Numbered from the stretch's first letter, positions 1-6,313 are shown. The stretch is DNA of 7,682 nucleotides from an uncultured Clostridia bacterium (GCA_947304475.1 CAMZBE010000060.1:1-7682); one strand, 5' to 3'. The notes: generated from the sequence alone by a model not told the origin. Translations and numbers: made by a program.

Positions 1-131
1 AGAAGAGAGACGCGGCAGTTCCCGCACCGTCCCGCGCCGCCGCAGGGCAGGATCGCGGAATAACCCGCTTGGGAAAGCCACGACGCGAGCGGAAGCCCCG
101 GCGTCCCCGCGGGGATGGTCACACGGATCAT
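1..131 (-). CDS. [2Fe-2S] ferredoxin-domain protein, N-terminal fragment (possible RACo/ASKHA-type activator)
   Basis: The gene starts at an ATG at 131 and runs off the window after 43 complete codons. A good ribosome binding site (AAAGGAGAG, about 6 nt upstream of the ATG) supports this start. The visible protein has a short beta-rich N-terminus, then PCGGAGRCGNCRV with cysteines at residues 30, 36 and 39. This C-x5-C-x2-C spacing is the first part of a plant-type [2Fe-2S] ferredoxin site; the fourth cysteine would lie beyond the window. In Clostridia the CGGxGxCGxCRV form at the extreme N-terminus is typical of ferredoxin-ASKHA proteins (DUF4445, related to RACo, the reductive activator of corrinoid proteins). 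Which subfamily it is cannot be decided from 43 residues; a xanthine-dehydrogenase small subunit or another small redox protein remains possible. It lies 58 bp downstream of cysS on the same strand, with a terminator-like hairpin in between and no obvious promoter of its own in the gap. Confidence 0.8.
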   Translation of the reverse strand, partial: MIRVTIPAGTPGLPLASWLSQAGYSAILPCGGAGRCGNCRVSL

Positions 132-150
132 GTTCTCTCTCCTTTCGTTT

Positions 151-182
151 GCAAAAGCGCGCCCGGTTTTTGCCGGGCGCGC
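151..182 (-). terminator. Rho-independent terminator-like hairpin after cysS
   Basis: A perfect 10-bp GC-rich stem (157-166 pairs with 173-182) closes a 6-nt loop that reads CAAAAA on the minus strand. On that strand the stem is followed by TTTTGC. It begins 7 nt after the cysS stop codon. The U-tract is short (four), so termination may be partial. The next gene begins only about 20 nt further on, with no clear promoter between, so an attenuator or an mRNA 3'-end stabiliser is also possible. Confidence 0.75.
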
Positions 183-189
183 CGCCTGA

Positions 190-1605
190 TTATGCGATCG
201 TGTAGGTCGTTCCGTCCTTCGTATCGGTCAGCGTCACGCCCATCGCGGACAGTTCCGCCCGGATCCGGTCGGCTTCCGCGTAGTTCTTCTGCTTCTTCGC
301 TTCGGCGCGGGCGGCGATCATGCTTTCGATCTCGGCGCGTCTCGGATCACTTGACGGCGCCTCTTCCTTTTTCTTCAGTTTGTCCGCCGCTTCGAGCAGC
401 CCGAGCGACAGCACCGTGTCGAATTTCGCGATCAGTTCGCGCTTGGTCTCCCCGTTCAAGGGGGCTTTCAGCACGTCGTAGAGCGCCGTGACGGCGAGCG
501 AGGTGTTGAGGTCGTTTTCGAGCGCCGAACGGAATGCGTCGAGGTAGGGCTTCGCCCCCGCTTCGTCGTAGTCTCCGTCGTGATCGAGCGAGGCAATTTT
601 CGCCACCAGTTTCGCGTACGCGCCCGCCGCGTTGTCGAGGTTCTCGTAGGTGAAAACGAGCGACTTGCGGTAGTGTGACTGCAGGCAGAAGAAGCGGTAG
701 GCAAGCGGATCGTATCCCTTCTCTTCGAGCAGCGAGAGGGTTAGGAACTCGCCCTTGGATTTCGACATTTTTCCGCTCGCGGTGTTCAGGTGCGCGACGT
801 GAAACCACGCGCCGCACCACGGATGCCCGAGGTACGCTTCACTCTGCGCGATCTCGTTGGTGTGATGGGGAAAAATGTTGTCCACTCCGCCGCAGTGCAG
901 ATCGAGGTATTCCCCGAGATACTTCATCGAGATGCAGGAGCATTCGATGTGCCAGCCGGGGTATCCGAGCCCGAAGGGGGAATCCCATTTGAGTTCCTAA
1001 TCTTCAAACTTCGACTTGGTGAACCAGAGAACGAAGTCGGTTTTGTTCTTCTTGTTCCCGTCGACGCCGACGCCCTCGCGCACGCCCTCTTCCAGGTCTT
1101 CCTCGCCGAAGTCGTGAAAGACGTTGTACTGTTTGGGTTTCGAGGTGTCAAAGTAGATATTCCCGCCCGCCTCGTAGGCGTAACCGGTTTCGAGCAGGCG
1201 TTCGATCACGCGGATGAACTCGCCGACCTCGCTCGTCGCGGGAACCACCACGTCGGGCTTTTTCACGTTCAGTTTCTTGCAGTCGGCAAAGAAAGCGTCG
1301 GTGTACTGTTTCGCGATCTCGAGCACGGTCTTGTGTTCGCGTTTCGCGCCCTTCACCATTTTGTCCTCGCCCTCGTCGGCGTCGCTCGTCAGGTGTCCGA
1401 CGTCGGTGATGTTCATGGCGCGGGTGACGTCGTAGCCGAGATAGCGAAGCGCCTTCTCGAGCACGTCCTCCATCATGTAGGTGCGCAGGTTCCCGATGTG
1501 CGCGAAATGGTAGACCGTCGGACCGCAGGTGTACATTTTGATCTTCCCGTTTTCGTGCGGGACCAGTTCTTCACGGGTGCGCGTCAGGGTATTGTAGAGC
1601 AGCAT
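190..1605 (-). CDS. cysS: cysteinyl-tRNA synthetase, interrupted by an in-frame TAG codon
   Basis: This class I aminoacyl-tRNA synthetase attaches cysteine to tRNA-Cys in the cytoplasm (ATP-dependent, EC 6.1.1.16). Reading from ATG 1605 to TAA at 192-190 gives 471 codons, a normal CysRS length. N-terminal hallmarks are MYTCGPTVY (zinc ligand Cys27) and the HIGH-type signature HIGN (36-39). After codon 203 come GYPGWHIECS (zinc ligand Cys222), HCGGVDNIFPHHTNEIAQS with further zinc and substrate residues, and the KMSKS loop (279-283). The C-terminal tRNA-binding helices run to the end. Codon 203 (997-999) is TAG, in the same frame, between FED and ELKWDSPFG. CysRS homologues usually have Gln here (FENQ/FEDQ), one base from TAG (CAG). 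There is no frameshift. The ATG at 927 (codon 227) has no ribosome binding site and could only give a fragment lacking the HIGN half. The gene lies 3 bp after cysE and probably shares its transcript. It is either a pseudogene, an assembly error, or a gene rescued by amber decoding. Confidence 0.9.
997..999 (-). other. in-frame amber codon (TAG) inside cysS
   Basis: The minus strand reads GAA GAT TAG GAA CTC AAA TGG here. The frame is identical before and after: the codon starts at 1605 and 927 differ by 678 nt, a multiple of 3. The residue expected at this point in CysRS is Gln, so a single C-to-T change from CAG explains the codon. Other Gln codons checked in cysS are ordinary, for example the CAG in the AKQYTD segment. 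Confidence 0.95.
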
Positions 1606-1608
1606 GGA

Positions 1609-2322
1609 TCAGTTTCCGTCCTTTTTCTTCTCGGCTTCCGCGATCTTTTTCTCAAGTTCGGCAACGCGTTTGCCCAACCGGCAGATCTCCTGTTCCACGG
1701 GATCGGGAATGTGGATCTGGTCGAGGTTTTCCGAATCTCCCGAAGAGCGGCGGAGCCGTACGACGCGCGCCGGGATACCGACCGCCGTCGAGTTTTCGGG
1801 TACTTCCTCAAGCACCACCGCGCCCGCGGCGATGCGCGCGCCGTCCCCGACCTTGAAGGGACCGAGCACCTTCGCGCCCGCGCCGATCAGCACGTTGTTT
1901 CCGATGGTCGGATGGCGTTTTCCGGTGTCTTTGCCGGTACCGCCGAGGGTGACGCCCTGATAGATCGTGCAGTTATCTCCTACCTCTGCGGTCTCGCCGA
2001 TCACGACGGCGGCACCGTGGTCGATCACGACGCCCTTGCCGATCTTGGCGCCGGGGTGGATCTCGATCCCGGTGATGAAGCGCGCCCCCTGGCTGATCGC
2101 CCGCGCCGCGAAGGGGTGTCCTTTCTCGTGCAGGGCGTGCGCCGCCCGGTGGAGAAGCAGGGCGTGCATACCGGGGTAGAGCAGTAGAACCTCGGCGTCG
2201 GACGACGCGGCGGGATCGCGCTCGCGGAAGGCGTGCACGTCGTAGGAAACCGACTCCCGGATCGCTCCGAGACCGGTCTTCACGCTTTTCAGTTTATCTT
2301 TCAAATATTTCCGGGGATCCAT
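1609..2322 (-). CDS. cysE: serine O-acetyltransferase
   Basis: This enzyme transfers acetyl from acetyl-CoA to L-serine, giving O-acetylserine, the first step of cysteine biosynthesis (EC 2.3.1.30). The protein has 237 residues. A helical N-terminal region (1-85) is followed by a left-handed beta-helix of hexapeptide repeats (about 86-190). Family motifs are clear: HPGAKIGKG at 89-97, the catalytic Asp-His pair in IDHG (D101, H102), VIGETAEVGDN, GVTLGGTGKDTGKRHP (H137) and IGAGAKVLG. After residue 195 the chain continues into a charged coiled coil (DPVEQEI to KKKDGN). It does not end in the isoleucine that docks CysE into CysK in E. coli, so a classical cysteine synthase complex is not evident. 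The ATG at 2322 is chosen because GAGGA lies about 6 nt upstream. An in-frame ATG at 2358 would sit at the predicted transcript 5' end without a ribosome binding site. The gene stops with TGA 3 bp before the cysS start. The promoter-to-start leader is only about 40 nt, so no T-box fits. Confidence 0.96.
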   Translation of the reverse strand: MDPRKYLKDKLKSVKTGLGAIRESVSYDVHAFRERDPAASSDAEVLLLYPGMHALLLHRAAHALHEKGHPFAARAISQGARFITGIEIHPGAKIGKGVVIDHGAAVVIGETAEVGDNCTIYQGVTLGGTGKDTGKRHPTIGNNVLIGAGAKVLGPFKVGDGARIAAGAVVLEEVPENSTAVGIPARVVRLRRSSGDSENLDQIHIPDPVEQEICRLGKRVAELEKKIAEAEKKKDGN

Positions 2323-2369
2323 CGTATTCCTCACAGACGCGGCGTTAAACGCGCACAATATGATATTTT

Positions 2370-2398
2370 ATTATATCTTTTCTTTTCGCTTTTGTCAA
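2370..2398 (-). promoter_or_regulatory. consensus sigma-A promoter for cysE-cysS
   Basis: On the minus strand there is a perfect -35 box TTGACA (2393-2398), a 17-bp A-rich spacer and a perfect -10 box TATAAT (2370-2375). Transcription would start near 2363, about 40 nt before the cysE ATG. The -35 box contains the TGA stop codon of the upstream flippase gene (2395-2397), so the promoter begins inside the end of that gene. Confidence 0.92.
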
Positions 2399-3852
2399 GG
2401 TCTCAACGCATTTTTCGGCTTGCGGCGCGCGGTCAGAAGGAAAGGGAGCAGATAGAGCGCGAGCGCCGCCGCGCCCCCGACGGCGAGCCCCCCGACCGAG
2501 TGCGTCCCGCCGACGAGAAAACGGCGGGAAAAGGCGAGCGCAAGCAGGGAAAAGAGCAGGGGCGGGATCCCGCGGAGCGGGGCGGGGGAGTAACCCGTCA
2601 CACGGATCAGGCGCAGAAACGAACAGACGAAATTGAAGACCTCGGTCAGGGCGATCATCAGGATATAGCCGACGATCCCGAACCGGGGCAGAAGCGTGAG
2701 GATCAGAAGGACGGTCAGGGCGGCGTCGGCGATGTTGATCCACATGACCGCCACCTGTTCCCCCACGCCCTTGAGCGCGGCGTCGGTGATATGGTCGAGG
2801 AACATGACCGGCACGATCGGCGCAAGATACGCGATGAAGCGTCCGGCGTCGGCGGAACCGAACAAGAGCGTCCCGAACGGCGCGGAGAAAGAAGAGAGAA
2901 CGGTGAAACATCCGAAAGAAAAAGCGAGCGTCACAAAGAGGGCGCGCCCGACGAGCGCGCGCGTTCCCGGAACGTCGTCCGCGGCTTTCAGACGGGCAAA
3001 TTCCGGAACCAGAAGCGCCGCCCCGGAGGAGAGGATCGCCATGGGATAGAGCACGACCGGGAGCGCCATTCCGGCAAGGGTGCCGTAGGACGCGAGCGCC
3101 GTCGCCCGGTCGATCCCGCTCCGGCAGAGCGAAAAGGGGATCAGCAGATGCCCGAGCGTCGATAGTCCCGCGCGCAGACACCCCGAGAGGGCGACCGGGA
3201 TCGAGATCGAGAGGATCCTGCGCGTCACGTTCGCGCCGTCTCCCGTCCTTTCCCCGCGACGGTCGGTAAGGTAGAACAACGCGAGCAAGAGCGCCGACGT
3301 CGCTTCGGCAAGTCCGCCGCCGAGCAGCAGACGAAACACCGTGTCGTCGGTCGACGCCGGGGCGGGGGAGAGCAGCCGGAGGGTGAACAGGATCCGGAAA
3401 AAGAGTTCCGCGATCCCCGCGATCACGTTGATCCACGCCCGACGACGCGCCGCGAAATAACCCGAAAAGACCGCCGAGACCGCAAGCGAAAAGACCGGGA
3501 GCGCCAGTGCCCGCACGAGGGGCGCTGCCGTCCCGTCGCCGAGCAGATACCCGAGCGGGCGGGCAAACAGAAGCAGAAGGAGCGCCGTGCCGCCGCCCGA
3601 CACCCCGATACAGAGAAGGGAGTGCCGCACGACGGAACAGGATCCGGGACGGTCGTTTGCCGCCTCGCATTCCGAGACCAGGCGCGTCACCGCAAGCCCG
3701 ATCCCCGCGACGGCGACCGTGACGGCAAAACCGTAGAGATTGAAAACGATCGAGTGCAGTCCCATCACGGAGGCGCCGGCGCGCCGCGAGAGGTACCCGC
3801 TCCAGACCACGCCGACACCGCGCAGAAAAAGCGACGAAAGCGACAGGATCAT
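2395..3852 (-). CDS. MATE/MOP-superfamily lipid flippase, SpoVB/MurJ-like
   Basis: From the ATG at 3852 this is a 485-residue, very hydrophobic protein with about 14 predicted membrane segments. They pair into two halves (roughly 2-195 and 215-475) joined by a short charged loop around residues 195-210. The overall pattern fits the polysaccharide-transport/SpoVB branch of the MOP exporter superfamily: an LFLRGVG segment in helix 1, a GLHSIVFNLYGFAVTVAVAG second helix, an LYPMAILSSGAALLVPEF helix near the middle, and a DHITDAALKGVGEQ loop. Members flip undecaprenyl-linked sugar precursors across the cytoplasmic membrane. The exact substrate (lipid II, a polysaccharide unit, or a spore-cortex role as for SpoVB) cannot be told from sequence. 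The ATG has no good ribosome binding site. The frame stays open nine more codons back to an ACG at 3879 preceded by a strong Shine-Dalgarno, so the true protein may begin there with GRRFFRDL. The gene ends in TGA within the -35 box of the cysE promoter. It lies downstream of Sir2 behind a likely terminator, and no convincing promoter of its own was found. Confidence 0.88.
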   Translation of the reverse strand: MILSLSSLFLRGVGVVWSGYLSRRAGASVMGLHSIVFNLYGFAVTVAVAGIGLAVTRLVSECEAANDRPGSCSVVRHSLLCIGVSGGGTALLLLLFARPLGYLLGDGTAAPLVRALALPVFSLAVSAVFSGYFAARRRAWINVIAGIAELFFRILFTLRLLSPAPASTDDTVFRLLLGGGLAEATSALLLALFYLTDRRGERTGDGANVTRRILSISIPVALSGCLRAGLSTLGHLLIPFSLCRSGIDRATALASYGTLAGMALPVVLYPMAILSSGAALLVPEFARLKAADDVPGTRALVGRALFVTLAFSFGCFTVLSSFSAPFGTLLFGSADAGRFIAYLAPIVPVMFLDHITDAALKGVGEQVAVMWINIADAALTVLLILTLLPRFGIVGYILMIALTEVFNFVCSFLRLIRVTGYSPAPLRGIPPLLFSLLALAFSRRFLVGGTHSVGGLAVGGAAALALYLLPFLLTARRKPKNALRP

Positions 3853-3876
3853 AAGATCCCGGAAAAAGCGTCTGCC

Positions 3877-3893
3877 CGTATCGTCACCCCCTC
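3877..3893 (-). promoter_or_regulatory. strong Shine-Dalgarno facing an ACG codon upstream of the flippase ATG
   Basis: The minus strand reads GAGGGGGTGA (3893-3884), matching the anti-Shine-Dalgarno consensus GGAGGTGA at all but one position. The codon 7 nt after the G-run, in the flippase frame, is ACG (3879-3877). The nine intervening codons before ATG 3852 (ACG, then GRRFFRDL) contain no ATG, GTG or TTG, and an in-frame TGA closes the frame at 3906-3904. Relatives of this flippase usually carry a basic and aromatic stretch like RRFFRDL before helix 1, so the start probably belongs here. It is either a rare ACG start or a T-to-C change in an ATG. Confidence 0.6.
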
Positions 3894-3956
3894 GCGCCGA
3901 GCGTCAAAGCAGTCTATGCCGCTTTTCGCTCCGCTATGCCGGGGCGCAGTCGTATC

Positions 3957-4005
3957 AAAAGAGAAGCCCCCGTTTCACCGCGCTTTTGCGTCGGTCGGAA
4001 CGGGG
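3957..4005 (-). terminator. probable Rho-independent terminator of the cyclophilin-udp-Sir2 operon
   Basis: CCCCGTT (3968-3974) pairs with AACGGGG (3999-4005). Inside it ACCG pairs with CGGT and CGC with GCG, with one bulged base and a 4-nt loop (3984-3987). On the minus strand the stem is followed by CTTCTCTTTT (3966-3957), a pyrimidine-rich tail with a final run of four T. It lies about 50 nt past the Sir2 stop codon. The rest of this intergenic stretch (3904-3956) holds only a short direct repeat (CTATGCCG at 3914 and 3934) and no recognisable promoter. Confidence 0.6.
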
Positions 4006-4021
4006 ACTTTATCGGGATCAA

Positions 4022-4049
4022 GGACGGTTCGGGTGAAAAACCCCCGTCC
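4022..4049 (-). other. bulged hairpin immediately after the Sir2 stop codon
   Basis: GGACGG (4022-4027) pairs with CCGTCC (4044-4049), and GGGT (4031-4034) with ACCC (4040-4043), around a 5-nt loop with a 3-nt bulge on one side. No U-tract follows on either strand, so it is not a standalone terminator. It may act with the longer hairpin just downstream or protect the 3' end of the message. Confidence 0.45.
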
Positions 4050-4055
4050 CGGGCG

Positions 4056-4799
4056 TTAGAGAAGCGACACCGCCTCCCCGAGCAGTTGTCCGATCGGTTC
4101 GCGGAAAAGGCAGTCCGCAAAACCGTCGTAGGGGGTGGGATCGCGGTTGATGATGACGAAGTGCGCGCCCCGGAAACAGCGGACAAGTCCTGCCGCCGGA
4201 TTGACGGTCAGCGAGGTTCCCCCGACGATCAGAAGATCGGCGGACGAGATCGCGCGCTCCGCGTCGATAAGGTCGCGTTCGTGCAGGGGCTCCTCGTAGA
4301 GCACCACGTCGGGTTTGACCACCCCGCCGCAGACCGGACAGACCGGGACGCCGGTGCTTTCGACGATGAAGGAGAGCGGATAGTTCCGCCCGCAGCCGAC
4401 GCAGGCGTTGCGCAGGACCGAGCCGTGCAGTTCGATCACCCGCTTGGAACCCGCCGCCTGGTGCAGTCCGTCGATGTTCTGCGTCAGCACCGCCGTCAGT
4501 TTGCCCATGCGTTCGAGTTCAGCAAGCGCCCTGTGCGCCGCGTTCGGCTTCGCGTCGGGGAATAGCATCTTATCACGGTAAAAACGGAAGAACTCTTCGG
4601 TGTGGTGAAGAAAGTAGGTGTGCGAGAGGATCACTTCGGGCGGGATCGTCGCTGCCTCGGTGTAGAGACCGCCGCTCCCGCGGAAATCGGGGATCCCGCT
4701 CTCGGTCGAGACGCCCGCGCCGCCGAGAAAAACGATCCGGTCGGCGTCACGGATCAGGTCGCGCAAAACGCCCGCGTTGCTCTGGCCCCGTTTCGTCAT
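4056..4799 (-). CDS. Sir2-family NAD-dependent protein deacylase (sirtuin)
   Basis: Sirtuins remove acetyl or longer acyl groups from protein lysines, consuming NAD and releasing nicotinamide and O-acyl-ADP-ribose. All core motifs are present in this 247-residue cytoplasmic protein: GGAGVSTESGIPDFRG (26-41) for NAD binding, TQNIDGLHQAAGS (106-118), catalytic His125 in ELHGS, zinc cysteines 133, 136, 154 and 157 (CVGC, CPVC), GGTSLTVNPAAGL and INRDPTPYD. The TQNIDGLHQxAGS and KPDVVLYEE wording resembles the class U bacterial and archaeal sirtuins such as the Thermotoga enzyme. The ATG at 4799 is preferred: AAAGGAG lies about 8 nt upstream and the preceding gene ends 13 bp before. The frame is open further up to an ATG at 4865, but that start would overlap the uridine phosphorylase gene and has no ribosome binding site. 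It is the third gene of an operon with a cyclophilin and uridine phosphorylase and ends in TAA. Its protein targets cannot be inferred. Confidence 0.95.
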   Translation of the reverse strand: MTKRGQSNAGVLRDLIRDADRIVFLGGAGVSTESGIPDFRGSGGLYTEAATIPPEVILSHTYFLHHTEEFFRFYRDKMLFPDAKPNAAHRALAELERMGKLTAVLTQNIDGLHQAAGSKRVIELHGSVLRNACVGCGRNYPLSFIVESTGVPVCPVCGGVVKPDVVLYEEPLHERDLIDAERAISSADLLIVGGTSLTVNPAAGLVRCFRGAHFVIINRDPTPYDGFADCLFREPIGQLLGEAVSLL

Positions 4800-4812
4800 A
4801 CAGCGTCTCCTT

Positions 4813-5583
4813 TCAGTCGTGTCGTTCGTCGGATCGGATGATTTCGCGTAACGCGTCCACCGCAACCAGGCAGGCGCGGGAAACGTCGCTCGCGGGCGGG
4901 GTATCCTGCCCCGACGCTTCGCGTTCCTGGTTCCAGACGGTATGCAGGATCGCTCCGGCGCGGCAGCCGAGCGCGGAAGAGATCACGAACAGGGCGGCGG
5001 ACTCCATTTCGCTCCCCTTTACGCCGAGATTCTTCCACGCTCGCCAGAGCCGCAGCAGTTCGTCCCCGACCGGCATCGTCTCCGGTCGGTGCTGACCGTA
5101 GAACGAGTCTTTACATTGTACGACGCCGAGATGACAGGGCGCGCCGTTACGTTCCGCCGCGTCGACCAACGCCGCCGTTACCCCGAAGTCCGGGACGGCG
5201 GGGAACTCGATCGGCGCGTACTCCCGAGAGGTGTGTTCGAAGCGGATCGCCCCGGTCGGGATCAGAAGATCGCCCGGCATGACCGACGTGTCGATCCCGC
5301 CGCAGGTCCCGACGCGCAGAAACGTGTCGGCGCCGAGTTCGTGAAGTTCCTCGACTGCGATCGCGCAGGACGGACCGCCGATCCCGGTCGAGCAGACAGT
5401 GACCGCCCGCCCGAGGAGCGAACCGGTCATCACGCGGAATTCCCGGTTGTACGCGATCTCGCGCGGCTCGTCGAGAAGATCCGCGAGCATCGGGACGCGC
5501 CCGGGATCGCCGGGCAGAAGACAATAGCGTCCGACGTCGCCCTCGCGACAGTGAAGATGATAGGCAAGTTCCTGTTTTTTCAT
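4813..5583 (-). CDS. udp: uridine phosphorylase
   Basis: The enzyme cleaves uridine with phosphate to uracil and ribose-1-phosphate (EC 2.4.2.3), in pyrimidine nucleoside salvage in the cytoplasm. The 256-residue protein matches the NP-I nucleoside phosphorylase fold end to end: LLPGDPGRV (22-30) with the phosphate-binding Arg, a NREF segment (46-49), CSTGIGGPSCAIAVEEL (64-80), FLRVGTCGGI (88-97) with a second phosphate-binding Arg, and the ribose-binding EME triplet in GSEMESAAL (192-194). Gln164 and Arg166 sit where E. coli Udp has Gln166 and Arg168, which recognise the uracil ring. This favours uridine phosphorylase over purine nucleoside phosphorylase. The start ATG directly abuts the TGA of the upstream cyclophilin (TGAATG, no gap), with GGGAGA inside that gene's 3' end as ribosome binding site. 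Translation of the two is therefore likely coupled. It ends in TGA, 13 bp before Sir2. Confidence 0.95.
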   Translation of the reverse strand: MKKQELAYHLHCREGDVGRYCLLPGDPGRVPMLADLLDEPREIAYNREFRVMTGSLLGRAVTVCSTGIGGPSCAIAVEELHELGADTFLRVGTCGGIDTSVMPGDLLIPTGAIRFEHTSREYAPIEFPAVPDFGVTAALVDAAERNGAPCHLGVVQCKDSFYGQHRPETMPVGDELLRLWRAWKNLGVKGSEMESAALFVISSALGCRAGAILHTVWNQEREASGQDTPPASDVSRACLVAVDALREIIRSDERHD

Positions 5584-6264
5584 TCAATTCTCCCGAATGG
5601 TCACGCTGACGATCACCGGCTGTTCGCTTGCGGGGATCGTGCCGTTATTGTCGGTCGGGTTCGCTTTTTTACAGATCTTATCGAGGACGCGCAACCCCTT
5701 GGTGATATACCCGAAGACCGCGTAATTTCCGTCGAGATGCGTGCAGTTCTCGGTGGTCTGGCAGAGGAAGAACTGCGAGTTCGCGCTGTTCTTATCGTTC
5801 GCGCGCGCCATCGAGATCGCGCCGCGGGTATGTTTTAGGGGATTGTCCCACCCGTTTGACGAGAATTCGCCCTTGATCTTCGCTGCGCTCCCGTCGCCCG
5901 CGCCGCCCTGCGCCATAAAGTCTTCCATGATCCGGTGGAAGGTCGTGCCGTCGTAGTACCCCGACTGCGCGAGCGAGACGAAGTTCTCGACCGTGAGGGG
6001 CGCCGCCTCGGCGTTGAGGGCGACCGTGATGGTCCCGTATCCCTTGACCTTGATATCGGCGTAACAGGAAGGGGTGTAATCGATCTCCACGCCGTCTTTT
6101 ACCCACGGCTTGATCGAGAGCAGGACGATCAGCCCGCCGATCAGAAGCAGGTGCAAGACCACGGCAAGCACGATCCACGGGGTGGGGCTCCTCTTTTTCG
6201 TTTTCGGGGGGTTTTTACGGTTTTGCGTTGTTTTCATACGCTGACGGTTCTTGGAAACGGGCAT
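5584..6264 (-). CDS. membrane-anchored cyclophilin-type peptidyl-prolyl cis-trans isomerase
   Basis: Cyclophilins catalyse cis-trans isomerisation of Xaa-Pro bonds (EC 5.2.1.8). This 226-residue protein begins with a strongly basic tail (residues 5-25), then one hydrophobic segment (about 30-51, WIVLAVVLHLLLIGGLIVLL). A cyclophilin domain follows from about 70 to the end. With the basic side inside, the catalytic domain would lie outside the cytoplasmic membrane, where it could help fold exported proteins. Active-site residues are intact: FHRIMEDFMAQGG (109-121) holds the catalytic Arg111 and Gln119, SMARANDKNSANSQFF (151-166) the peptide-binding core, and HLDGNYAVFG the closing strand. No lipoprotein box is seen. 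The start at 6264 has AGAGAGGT about 7 nt upstream; an internal ATG at codon 10 is less likely. It is the first gene of an operon with uridine phosphorylase and Sir2, driven by a promoter about 50 bp upstream, and ends in TGA. Confidence 0.95.
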   Translation of the reverse strand: MPVSKNRQRMKTTQNRKNPPKTKKRSPTPWIVLAVVLHLLLIGGLIVLLSIKPWVKDGVEIDYTPSCYADIKVKGYGTITVALNAEAAPLTVENFVSLAQSGYYDGTTFHRIMEDFMAQGGAGDGSAAKIKGEFSSNGWDNPLKHTRGAISMARANDKNSANSQFFLCQTTENCTHLDGNYAVFGYITKGLRVLDKICKKANPTDNNGTIPASEQPVIVSVTIREN

Positions 6265-6313
6265 CGTAATACCTCTCTCGGGCGGATTTCGGAACGGTCT
6301 TCATTCCTTTTTT

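Noticed and set aside
190..927. C-terminal cysS part as a separate gene starting at ATG 927
   Set aside because: There is no Shine-Dalgarno. It begins in the middle of the catalytic domain, after the zinc ligand Cys222, and the CysRS homology continues unbroken upstream of that ATG to the TAG.
790..2187. 465-codon plus-strand open frame opposite cysS and cysE
   Set aside because: It is antisense to two clear enzyme genes, crosses their junction, has no recognisable domain or ribosome binding site, and is explained by GC-rich codon structure.
1609..2358. Upstream ATG start for cysE at 2358
   Set aside because: It lies about 5 nt from the predicted transcript start, has no ribosome binding site and adds 12 residues with no family similarity; the ATG at 2322 has GAGGA.
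2323..2369. Possible T-box or riboswitch before cysE
   Set aside because: The leader from the predicted transcription start to the ATG is only about 40 nt, far shorter than a T-box, with no T-box consensus or antiterminator.
2233..3165. 310-codon plus-strand open frame rich in Arg, Glu and Gly
   Set aside because: It is a low-complexity, highly charged translation typical of the antisense of a membrane protein gene, and it overlaps the cysE promoter and the flippase.
2345..3670. 441-codon minus-strand frame within the flippase region
   Set aside because: It is an alternate frame of the flippase, Arg- and Pro-rich with no membrane helices or motifs; the 485-residue frame has coherent membrane segments and family motifs.
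4056..4865. Longer Sir2 starting at 4865
   Set aside because: It would overlap the uridine phosphorylase C-terminus by 53 bp and lacks a ribosome binding site; the ATG at 4799 is preceded by AAAGGAG.
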